DNA from: Hydractinia symbiolongicarpus
Taxonomy: Eukaryota > Cnidaria > Hydrozoa > Anthoathecata > Hydractiniidae
Direction: 5' to 3'
Length of the DNA: 64,000 bases
Assembly (NCBI RefSeq): GCF_029227915.1
Contig: NC_079886.1
Span: forward strand, 27,816,501-27,880,500
The notes under the pieces are model-generated. The model worked only from the letters and a program-made list of their open reading frames with translations, was not told where the DNA came from and searched no databases. Position numbers and translations under genes: made by a program. The stretch's first letter is position 1; each line of letters starts with the position of its first letter. Of the stretch, positions 36,854 through 48,600 are shown piece after piece.

Positions 36854-39290
36854 TTAAATTATTTTTCCACCACTAAAACGCATAAGACTTGTAGTTTTCA
36901 AAAATGATTTCATTTTTGATGAGACGCTGAATAAAAGGTGTTTAATCGCCGGCAAACAAAAACCCGGGAGTTCCCGTAAATCCCGGCCTTGACCAGTATA
37001 GTCGAATGTATAGAAAGAAAGTAAACCGGGAGTAAACTCATTTCCCGAACGATTTTTTAAATTCATTTTTTACCACTAAATCGCATAAGACTTGTAGTTT
37101 TCAAAAACGATTTCATTCTTGATGAGACGCTGAATAAAAGGAGTTTAATCTCCGGCAAACGAAAACCCGCGATTTCCCGTATATCCCAGACTCGGCCCGT
37201 ATAGTCAAATGTATACAAAGAAAGTACGCAGGGAGTAAACTCATTTCCCGAACGATTCTTTAAATTATTATTCACCACTAAAACGCATGAGACTTGTAGT
37301 TTTCAAAAATAATTTCATTTTTGATGAGACGCTGGATAAAAGAAGTTTAATCGCCGGCAAACGAAAACCCGCGATTTCCCGTAATTCCCGGGCTTGGCCC
37401 GTATAGTGGAATGTATACAAAGAAAGTACCCAGGGAGTAAAATCATTTCCCGAACGATTTTTTAAATTATTTTTTTACCACTAAGACGCATGAGACTGGT
37501 AGTTTTCAAATATGATTTCATTTTTGATGAGACGCTGAATAAAAGGAGTTTAATCGCCGGCAAACGAAAACCCGCGATTTCCCGTAAATCCCGGACTCGG
37601 CCCGTATAGTCAAAAGTATACAAAGAAAGTACCCAGGGAGTAAACTCATTTCCCGAACGATTCTTTAAAACATTTTTCCACCACTAAAACGCATAAGACT
37701 TGTAGTTTTCAAAACTGATTTCATTTTTGATGAGACGATGAATAAAAGGAGTTTAATCTCCGGCAAACGAAAACTCGCGATTTACCCTAAATCCCGGAAC
37801 CGGCCGGTATAGTCGAATGTATACAAAGAAAGTACGCAGGGAATAAACTCATTTCCCGAACGATTCCTTAAATTATATTTTCACCACTAAAACGCATGAG
37901 TGTTGTAGTTTTCAAAAATGATTTCATTTTTGATGAGACGCTGAATAAAAGAAGTTTAATCGCCGGCAAACGAAAACCCGCGATTTCCCGTAATTCCCGT
38001 GCTTGGCCCGTATAGTCGAATGTATACAAAGAAAGTACCCAGGGAGTAAACTCATTTCCCGAACGATTTTTTAAATTATTTTTTTACCACTAAGACGCAT
38101 GAGACTTGTAGTTTTCAAATATGATTTCATTTTTGATGAGACGCTGAATAAAAGGAGTTTAATCGCCGGCAAACGAAAACCCGCGATTTCCCGTAAATCC
38201 CGGACTCGGCCCGTATAGTCAAAAGTATACAAAGAAAGTACCCAGGGAGTAAACTCATTTCCCGAACGATTCTTTAAATTATTTTTCCACCACTAAAACG
38301 CATAAGACTTGTAGTTTTTAAAAATAATTTCATTTTTGATGAGACGCTGAATAAAAGAAGTTTAATCGCCGGCAAACGAAAACCCGCGATTTCCCGTAAT
38401 TCCCGGGCTTGGCCCGTATAGTCGAATGTATACAAAGAAAGTACCCAGGGAGTAAACTCATTTCCCGAACGATTTTTTAAATTATTTTTTTACCACTAAG
38501 ACGCATGAAACTGGTAGTTTTCAAATATGATTTCATTTTTGATGAGACGCTGAATAAAAGGAGTTTAATCGCCGGCAAACGAAAACCCGCGATTTCCCGT
38601 AAATCCTGGACTCGGCCCGTATAGTCAAAAGTATACAAAGAAAGTACCCAGGGAGTAAACTCATTTCCCGAACGATTCTTTAAATCATTTTTCCACCACT
38701 AAAACGCATAAGACTTGTAGTTTTCAAAACTGATTTCATTTTTGATGAGACGATGAATAAAAGGAGTTTAATCTCCGGCAAACGAAAACCCGCGATTTAC
38801 CCTAAATCCCGGAACCGGCCGGTATAGTCGAATGTATACAAAGAAAGTACGCAGGGAATAAACTCATTTCCCGAACGATTCCTTAAATTATATTTTCACC
38901 ACTAAAACGCATGAGTGTTGTAGTTTTCAAAAATGATTTCATTTTTGATGAGACGCTGAATAAAAGAAGTTTAATCGCCGGCAAACGAAAACCCGCGCTT
39001 TCCCGTAAATCCCGGGCTTGGCCTGTATAGTCGAATGTATACAAAGAAAGTACCCAGGGAGTAAACTCATTTCCCGAACGATTTTTTAAATTCATTTTTT
39101 ACCACTAAATCGCATAAGACTTGTAGTTTTCAAAAACGATTTCATTCTTGATGAGACGCTGAATAAAAGGAGTTTAATCTCCGGCAAACGAAAACCCGCG
39201 ATTTCCCGTAAATCCCAGACTCGGCCCGTATAGTCAAATGTATGCAAAGAAAGTACGCAGGGAGTAAACTCATTTCCCGAACGATTCTTT
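36854..39290 (-). repeat. Reverse block preceding the 811-bp tetramer
   Basis: Contains the 'cccgggag...gaccagtatag' unit (36,991), also at 39,831, 40,642 and 41,656, followed by the 'cattcttgatgag' unit (about 37,115; again 2,029 bp later near 39,144). This two-unit module is the reverse-orientation counterpart of the forward modules near 6.3, 7.3 and 15.1 kb, sharing the rare 'atgcgatttagtgg'. Other units are ccggccggttcc, ccaagcacg and cgagtccg types. Confidence 0.75.
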
Positions 39291-41943
39291 AAATTATTTT
39301 TCACCACTAAAACGCATGAGACTTGTAGTTTTCAAAAATAATTTCATTTTTGATGAGACGCTGAATAAAAGAAGTTTAATCGCCGGCAAACGAAAACCCA
39401 CGATTTCCCGTAATTCCCGTGCTTGGCCCGTATAGTCGAATGTATACAAAGAAAGTACCCAGGGAGTAAACTCATTTCCCGAACGATTTTTTAAATTATT
39501 TTTTTACCACTAAGACGCATGAGACTTGTAGTTTTCAAATATGATTTCATTTTTGATGAGACGCTGAATAAAAGGAGTTTAATCGCCGGCAAACGAAAAC
39601 CCGCGATTTCCCGTAAATCCCGGACTCGGCCCGTATAGTCAAAAGTATACAAAGAAAGTACCCAGGGAGTAAACTCATTTCCCGAACGATTCTTTAAATT
39701 ATTTTTCCACCACTAAAACGCATAAGACTTGTAGTTTTCAAAAATGATTTCATTTTTGATGAGACGCTGAATAAAAGGAGTTTAATCGCCGGCAAACAAA
39801 AACCCGGGAGTTCCCGTAAATCCCGGGCTTGACCAGTATAGTCGAATGTATAGAAAGAAAGTAAACCGGGAGTAAACTCATTTCCCGAACGATTTCTTAA
39901 ATTCATTTTTTACCACTAAATCGCATAAGACTTGTAGTTTTCAAAAACGATTTCATTCTTGATGAGACGCTGAATAAAAGGAGTTTAATCTCCGGCAAAC
40001 GAAAACCCGCGATTTCCCGTAAATCCCAGACTCGGCCCGTATAGTCAAATGTATACAAACAAAGTACGCAGGGAGTAAACTCATTTCCCGAACGATTCTT
40101 TAAATTATTTTTCACCACTAAAACGCATGAGACTTGTAGTTTTCAAAAATAATTTCATTTTTGATGACACGCTGAATAAAAGAAGTTTAATCGCCGGCAA
40201 ACGAAAACCCGCGATTTCCCGTAATTCCCGGGCTTGGCCCGTATAGTCGAATGTATACAAAGAAAGTACCCAGGGAGTAAACTCATTTCCCGAACGATTT
40301 TTTAAATTATTTTTTTACCACTAAGACGCATGAGACTTGTAGTTTTCAAATATGATTTCATTTTTGATGAGACGCTGAATAAAAGGAGTTTAATCGCCGG
40401 CAAACGAAAACCCGCGATTTCCCGTAAATCCCGGAGTCGGCCCGTATAGTCAAAAGTATACAAAGAAAGTACCCAGGGAGTAAACTCATTTCCCGAACGA
40501 TTCTTTAAATTATTTTTCCACCACTAAAACGCATAAGACTTGTAGTTTTCAAAAATGATTTCATTTTTGATGAGACGCTGAATAAAAGGAGTTTAATCGC
40601 CGGCAAACAAAAACCCGGGAGTTCCCGTAAATCCCGGGCTTGACCAGTATAGTCGAATGTATAGAAAGAAAGTAAACCGGGAGTAAACTCATTTCCCGAA
40701 CGATTTCTTAAATTCATTTTTTACCACTAAATCGCATAAGACTTGTAGTTTTCAAAAACGATTTCATTCTTGATGAGACGCTGAATAAAAGGAGTTTAAT
40801 CTCCGGCAAACGAAAACCCGCGATTTCCCGTAAATCCCAGACTCGGCCCGTATAGTCAAATGTATACAAACAAAGTACGCAGGGAGTAAACTCATTTCCC
40901 GAACGATTCTTTAAATTATTTTTCACCACTAAAACGCATGAGACTTGTAGTTTTCAAAAATAATTTCATTTTTGATGACACGCTGAATAAAAGAAGTTTA
41001 ATCGCCGGCAAACGAAAACCCGCGATTTCCCGTAATTCCCGGGCTTGGCCCGTATAGTCGAATGTATACAAAGAAAGTACCCAGGGAGTAAACTCATTTC
41101 CTGAACGATTTTTTAAATTATTTTTTTACCACTAAGACGCATGAGACTGGTAGTTTTTAAATATGATTTCATTTTTGATGACACGCTGAATAAAAGAAGT
41201 TTAATCGCCGGCAAACGAAAACCCGCGATTTCCCGTAATTCCCGGGCTTGGCCCGTATAGTCGAATGTATACAAAGAAAGTACCCAGGGAGTAAACTCAT
41301 TTCCCGAACGATTTTTTAAATTATTTTTTTACCACTAAGACGCATGAGACTTGTAGTTTTCAAATATGATTTCATTTTTGATGAGACGCTGAATAAAAGG
41401 AGTTTAATCGCCGGCAAACGAAAACCCGCGATTTCCCGTAAATCCCGGACTCGGCCCGTATAGTCAAAAGTATACAAAGAAAGTACCCAGGGAGTAAACT
41501 CATTTCCCGAACGATTCTTTAAATTATTTTTCCACCACTAAAACGCATAAGACTTGTAGTTTTCAAAAATGATTTCATTTTTGATGAGACGCTGAATAAA
41601 AGGAGTTTAATCGCCGGCAAACAAAAACCCGGGAGTTCCCGTAAATCCCGGGCTTGACCAGTATAGTCGAATGTATAGAAAGAAAGTAAACCGGGAGTAA
41701 ACTCATTTCCCGAACGATTTCTTAAATTCATTTTTTACCACTAAATCGCATAAGACTTGTAGTTTTCAAAAACGATTTCATTCTTGATGAGACGCTGAAT
41801 AAAAGGAGTTTAATCTCCGGCAAACGAAAACCCGCGATTTCCCGTAAATCCCAGACTCGGCCCGTATAGTCAAATGTATACAAACAAAGTACGCAGGGAG
41901 TAAACTCATTTCCCGAACGATTCTTTAAATTATTTTTCACCAC
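39290..41943 (-). repeat. 811-bp tetramer, three copies, third enlarged by one unit
   Basis: 'gaccagtata' at 39,831, 40,642 and 41,656 gives spacings of 811 and 1,014 bp. 'caaacaaagtacgc' (usually caaagaaag) follows in all three at about 40,055, 40,866 and 41,880. The 203-bp excess in the last interval is an extra unit around 41,105-41,310 that carries 'gatgacacgctg', copying the unit near 40,972. Differences between copies are few, for example 'ggagtcgg' near 40,434. Confidence 0.85.
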
Positions 41944-43044
41944 TAAAACGCATGAGACTTGTAGTTTTCAAAAATAATTTCATTTTTGATGAGACGCTGA
42001 ATAAAAGGAGTTTAATCGCCGGCAAACGAAAACCCGCGATTTCCCGTAAATCCCGGACTCGGCCCGTATAGTCAAAAGTATACAAAGAAAGTACCCAGGG
42101 AGTAAACTCATTTCCCGAACGATTCTTTAAATCATTTTTCCACCACTAAAACGCATAAGACTTGTAGTTTTCAAAACTGATTTCATTTTTGATGAGACGA
42201 TGAATAAAAGGAGTTTAATCTCCGGCAAACGAAAACCCGCGATTTGCCCTAAATCCCGGAACCGGCCGGTATAGTCGAATGTATACAAAGAAAGTACGCA
42301 GGGAATAAACTCATTTCCCGAACGATTCCTTAAATTCTATTTTCACCACTGAAACGCATGAGTGTTGTAGTTTTCAAAAATGATTTCATTTTTGATGAGA
42401 CGCTGAATAAAAGAAGTTTAATCGCCGGCAAACGAAAACCCGCGATTTCCCGTAAATCCCGGGCTTGGCCTGTATAGTCGAATGTATACAAAGAAAGTAC
42501 CCAGGGAGTAAACTCATTTCCCGAACGATTTTTAAATTATTTTTTTACCACTAAGACGCATGAGACTTGTAGTTTTCAAATATGATTTTATTTTTGATGA
42601 GACGCTGAATAAAAGAAGTTTAATCGCCGGCAAACGAAAACCCGCGATTTCCCGTAAATCCCGGGCTTGGCTCGGATAGTCGAATGTATACAAAGAAAGT
42701 ACCCAGGAAGTAAACTCATTTCCCGAACGATTTTTTAAATTATTTTTTTACCACTAAGACGCATGAGACTTGTAGTTTTCAAATATGATTTCATTTTTGA
42801 TGAGACGCTGAATAAAAGGAGTTTAATCGCCGGCAAACGAAAACCCGCGATTTCCCGTAAATCCCGGACTCGGCCCGTATAGTCAAAAGAATACAAAGAA
42901 AGTACTCAGGGAGTAAACTCATTTCCCGAACGATTCTTTAAATCATTTTTCCACCACTAAAACGCATAAGACTTGTAGTTTTGAAAACTGATTTCATTTT
43001 TGATGAGACGATGAATAAAAGGAGTTTAATCTCCGGCAAACGAG
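41944..43044 (-). repeat. Mixed reverse block
   Basis: About five and a half units of cgagtccg, ccggccggttcc and ccaagccc types without a clear internal duplication. Local oddities are 'gatttgccctaaatcc' near 42,241, 'ttctattttcaccactgaaacg' near 42,334 and 'ggctcggatag' near 42,669. The last also marks units near 44,700 and 46,930 as 'cccggatag'. Confidence 0.7.
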
Positions 43045-46000
43045 AACCCGCGATTTACCCTAAATCCCGGAACCGGCCGGTATAGTCGAATGTATACAAA
43101 GAAAGTACGCAGGGAATAAACTCATTTCCCGAACGATTCTTTAAATTATATTTTCACCACTAAAACGCATGAGTCTTGTAGTTTTCAAAAATGATTTCAT
43201 TTTTGATGAGACGCTGAATAAAAGAAGTTTAATCGCCGGCAAACGAAAACCCGCGATTTCCCGTAAATCCCGGGCTTGGCCCGTATAGTCGAATGTATAC
43301 AAAGAAAGTACCCAGGGAGTAAACTCATTTCCCGAACGATTTTTTAAATTGTTTTTTTACCACTAAGACGCATGAGACTTGTAGTTTTCAAAAATGATTT
43401 CATTTTTGATGAGACACTGAATAAAAGGAGTTTAATCGCCGGCAATCAAAAACCCGGGAGTTCCCGTAAATCCCGGGCTTGACCCGTATAGTCGAATGTA
43501 TAGAAAGAAAGTAAACTGGGAGTAAACTCATTTCCCGAACGATTTTTTAAATTATTTTTTTACCACTAAATCGCATAAGACTTGTAGTTTTCAAAAACGA
43601 TTTCATTCTTGATGAGACGCTGAATAAAAGGAGTTTAATCTCCGGAAAACGAGAACCCGCGATTTCCTGTAAATCCCAGACTCGGCCCGTATAGTCAAAT
43701 GTATACAAAGAAAGTACGCAGGGAGTAAACTGATTTCCCGAACGATTATTTAAATTATTTTTCACCACTAAAACGCATGAGACTTGTAGTTTTCAAAAAT
43801 AATTTCATTTTTGATGAGACGCTGAATAAAAGAAGTTTAATCGCCGGCAAACGAAAACCCGCGATTTCCCGTTAATCCCGGGCTTGGCCCGTATAGTCGA
43901 ATGTATACAAAGAAAGTACCCAGGGATTAAACTCATTTCCCGAACGATTTTTTAAATTATTTTTTTACCACTAAGACGCATGAGACTTGTAGTTTTCAAA
44001 TATGATTTCATTTTTGATGAGACGCTGAATAAAAGGAGTTTAATCGCCGGCAAACGAAAACCCGCGATTTCCCGTAAATCCCGGACTCGGCCCGTATACT
44101 CAAAAGTATACAAAGAAAGTACCCAGGGAGTAAACTCATTTCCCGAACGATTCTTTAAATCATTTTTCCACCACTAAAACGCATAAGACTTGTAGTTTTC
44201 AAAACTGATTTCATTTTTGATGAGAAGATGAATAAAAGGACTTTAATCTCCGGCAAACGAAAACCCGCGATTTACCCTAAATCCCGGAACCGGCCGGTAT
44301 AGTCGAATGTATACAAAGAAAGTACGCAGGGAGTAAACTCATTTCCCGAACGATTTTTAAATTATTTTTTTTACCACTAAGACGCATGAGACTTGTAGCT
44401 TTCAAATATGATTTCATTTTTGATGAGACGCTGAATAAAAGAAGTTTAATCGCCGGCAAACGAAAACCCGCGATTTCCCGTAAATCCCGGGCTTGGCCCG
44501 TATAGTCGAATGTATACAAAGAAAGTACCCAGGGAGTAAACTCATTTCCCAAACGATTTTTTAAATTATTTTTTTACCACTAAGACGCATGAGACTTGTA
44601 GTTTTCAAATATGATTTCATTTTTGACGAGACGCTGAATAAAAGGAGTTTAATCGCCGGCAAACGAAAACCCGCGATTTCCCGTAAATCCCGGGCTTGGC
44701 CCGGATAGTCGAATGTATACAAAGAAAGTACCCAGGGAGTAAACTCATTTCCCGAACGATTTTTTAAATTATTTTTTTACCACTAAGACGCATGAGACTT
44801 GTAGTTTTCAAATATGATTTCATTTTTGATGAGACGCTGAATAAAAGGAGTTTAATCGCCGGCAAACGAAAACCCGCGATTTACCCTAAATCCCGGAACC
44901 GGCCGGTATAGTCGAATGTATACAAAGAAAGTACGCAGGGAATAAACTCATTTCCCGAACGATTCTTTAAATTATATTTTCACCACTAAAACGCATGAGT
45001 CTTGTAGTTTTCAAAAATGATTTCATTTTTGATGAGACGCTGAATAAAAGAAGTTTAATCGCCGGCAAAGGAAAACCCGCGATTTCCCGTAAATCCCGGG
45101 CTTGGCCCGTATAGTCGAATGTATACAAAGAAAGTACCCAGGGAGTAAACTCATTTCCCGAACGATTTTTTAAATTGTTTTTTTACCACTAAGACGCATG
45201 AGACTTGTAGTTTTCAAAAATGATTTCATTTTTGATGAGACACTGAATAAAAGGAGTTTAATCGCCGGCAAACAAAAACCCGGGAGTTCCCGTAAATCCC
45301 GGGCTTGACCCGTATAGTCGAATGTATAGAAAGAAAGTAAACTGGGAGTAAACTCATTTCCCGAACGATTTTTTAAATTATTTTTTTACCACTAAATCGC
45401 ATAAGACTTGTAGTTTTCAAAAACGATTTCATTCTTGATGAGACGCTGAATAAAAGGAGTTTAATCTCCGGCAAACGAAAACCCGCGATTTCCCGTAAAT
45501 CCCAGACTCGGCCCGTATAGTCAAATGTATACAAAGAAAGTACGCAGGGAGTAAACTCATTTCCCGAACGATTATTTAAATTATTTTTCACCACTAAAAC
45601 GCATGAGACTTGTAGTTTTCAAAAATAATTTCATTTTTGATGAGACGCTGAATAAAAGAAGTTTAATCGCCGGCAAACGAAAACCCGCGATTTCCCGTTA
45701 ATCCCGGGCTTGGCCCGTATAGTCGAATGTATACAAAGAAAGTACCCAGGGAGTAAACTCATTTCCCGAACGATTTTTTAAATTATTTTTTTACCACTAA
45801 GACGCATGAGACTTGTAGTTTTCAAATATGATTTCATTTTTGATGAGACGCTGAATAAAAGGAGTTTAATCGCCGGCAAACGAAAACCGCGATTTCCCGT
45901 AAATCCCGGACTCGGCCCGTATACTCAAAAGTATACAAAGAAAGTACCCAGGGAGTAAACTCATTTCCCGAACGATTCTTTAAATCATTTTTCCACCACT

Positions 46001-47300
46001 AAAACGCATAAGACTTGTAGTTTTCAACACTGATTTCATTTTTGATGAGAAGATGAATAAAAGGAGTTTAATCTCCGGCAAACGAAAACCCGCGATTTAC
46101 CCTAAATCCCGGAACCGGTCGGTATAGTCGAATGTATACAAAGAAAGTACGCAGGGAATAAACTCATTTCCCGAACGATTCTTAAAATTATATTTTCACC
46201 ACTAAAACGCATGAGTGTTGTAGTTTTCAAAAATGATTTCATTTTTGATGAGACGCTGAATAAAAGAAGTTTAATCGCCGGCAAACGAAAACCCACGATT
46301 TCCCGTAAATCCCGGGCTTGGCCTGTATAGTCGAATGTATACAAAGAAAGTACCCAGGGAGTAAACTCATTTCCCGAACGATTTTTAAATTATTTTTTTT
46401 ACCACTAAGACGCATGAGACTTGTAGTTTTCAAATATGATTTCATTTTTGATGAGACGTTGAATAAAAGAAGTTTAATCGCCGGCAAACGAAAACCCGCG
46501 ATTTCCCGTAAATCCCGGACTTGGCCTGTATAGTCGAATGTATACAAAGAAAGTACCCAGGGAGTAAACTCATTTCCCGAACGATTTTTAAATTATTTTT
46601 TTTACCACTAAGACGCATGAGACTTGTAGTTTTCAAATATGATTTCATTTTTGATGAGACGCTGAATAAAAGAAGTTTAATCGCCGGCAAACGAAAACCC
46701 GCGATTTCCCGTAAATCCCGGGCTTGGCCCGTATAGTCGAATGTATACAAAGAAAGTACCCAGGGAGTAAACTCATTATCCAAACGATTTTTTAAATTAT
46801 TTTTTTACCACTAAGACGCATGAGACTTGTAGTTTTCAAATATGATTTCATTTTTGACGAGACGCTGAATAAAAGGAGTTTAATCGCCGGCAAACGAAAA
46901 CCCGCGATTTCCCGTAAATCCTGGGCTTGGCCCGGATAGTCGAATGTATACAAAGAAAGTACCCAGGGAGTAAACTCATTTCCCGAAAGATTTTTTAAAT
47001 TATTTTTTTACCACTAAGACGCATGAGACTTGTAGTTTTCAAATATGATTTCATTTTTGATGAGACGCTGAATAAAAGGAGTTTAATCGCCGGCAAACGA
47101 AAACCCGCGATTTCCCGTAAATCCCGGACTCGGCCCGTATAGTCAAAAGTATACAAAGAAAGTACCCAGGGAGTAAACTCATTTCCCGAACGATTCTTTA
47201 AATCATTTTTCCACCACTAAAACGCATAAGACTTGTAGTTTTGAAAACTGATTTCATTTTTGATGAGACGATGAATAAAAGGAGTTTAATCTCCGGCAAA
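43045..47300 (-). repeat. 1,826-bp 9-mer and its 2,231-bp enlarged form
   Basis: 'gagacactga' at 43,411 and 45,237 and 'ttaaattgttttttt' nearby set an offset of 1,826. From 44,340 onward matches jump to offset 2,231 ('ccggatag' at 44,701 and 46,932), because two extra units (about 46,160-46,570) are present in the later copy. In the earlier copy this appears as a fused unit near 44,330-44,370 ('gcagggagtaaac' joined to 'cgatttttaaattattttttttacc'). Two neighbouring units at about 46,379 and 46,582 are a 203-bp tandem pair. Confidence 0.8.
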
Positions 47301-48600
47301 CGAAAACCCGCGATTTACCCTAAATCCCGGAACCGGCCGGTATAGTCGAATGTATACAAAGAAAGTACGCAGGGAATAAACTCATTTCCCGAACGATTCT
47401 TTAAATTATATTTTCACCACTAAAACGCATGAGTCTTGTAGTTTTCAAAAATGATTTCATTTTTGATGAGACGCTGAATAAAAGAAGTTTAATCGCCGGC
47501 AAACGAAAACCCGCGATTTCCCGTAAATCCCGGGCTTGGCCTGTATAGTCGAATGTATACAAAGAAAGTACCCAGGGAGTAAACTCATTTCCCGAACGAT
47601 TTTTTAAATTGTTTTTTTACCACTAAGACGCATGAGACTTGTAGTTTTCAAAAATGATTTCATTTTTGATGAGACACTGAATAAAAGGAGTTTAATCGCC
47701 GGCAAACAAAAACCCGGGAGTTCCCGTAAATCCCGGGCTTGACCCGTATAGTCGAATGTATAGAAAGAAAGTAAACTGGGAGTAAACTCATTTCCCGAAC
47801 GATTTTTTAAATTATTTTTTTACCAATAAATCGCATAAGACTTGTAGTTTTCAAAAACGATTTCATTCTTGATGAGACGCTGAATAAAAGGAGTTTAATC
47901 TCCGGCAAACGAAAACCCGCGATTTCCCGTTAATCCCGGGCTTGGCCCGTATAGTCGAATGTATACAAAGAAAGTACCCAGGGAGTAAACTCATTTCCCG
48001 AACGATTTTTTAAATTGTTTTTTTACCACTAAGACGCATGAGACTTGTAGTTTTCAAAAATGATTTCATTTTTGATGAGACACTGAATAAAAGGAGTTTA
48101 ATCGCCGGCAAACAAAAACCCGGGAGTTCCCGTAAATCCCGGGCTTGACCCGTATAGTCGAATGTATAGAAAGAAAGTAAACTGGGAGTAAACTCATTTC
48201 CCGAACGATTTTTTAAATTATTTTTTTACCACTAAATCGCATAAGACTTGTAGTTTTCAAAAACGATTTCATTCTTGATGAGACGCTGAATAAAAGGAGT
48301 TTAATCTCCGGCAAACGGAAACCCGCGATTTCCCGTTAATCCCAGACTCGGCCCGTATAGTCAAATGTATACAAAGAAAGTACGCAGGGAGTAAACTCAT
48401 TTCCCGAACGATTATTTAAATTATTTTTCACCACTAAAACGCATGAGACTTGTAGTTTTCAAAAATAATTTCATTTTTGATGAGACGCTGAATAAAAGAA
48501 GTTTAATCGCCGGCAAACGAAAACCCGCGATTTCCCGTTAATCCCGGGCTTGGCCCGTATAGTCGAATGTATACAAAGAAAGTACCCAGGGAGTAAACTC
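47301..48600 (-). repeat. 406-bp dimer carrying the 'gagacactga' module
   Basis: The three-unit module ('ttgttttttt' unit, 'gagacactga' plus 'cccgggag' unit, 'cattcttgatgag' unit) appears at 47,671 and again 406 bp later at 48,077, so part of it is duplicated in tandem. The first copy has 'taccaataaatcgc' near 47,821 where the second has 'taccactaaatcgc'. The module is also at 43.4, 45.2 and 58.8 kb. Confidence 0.8.
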
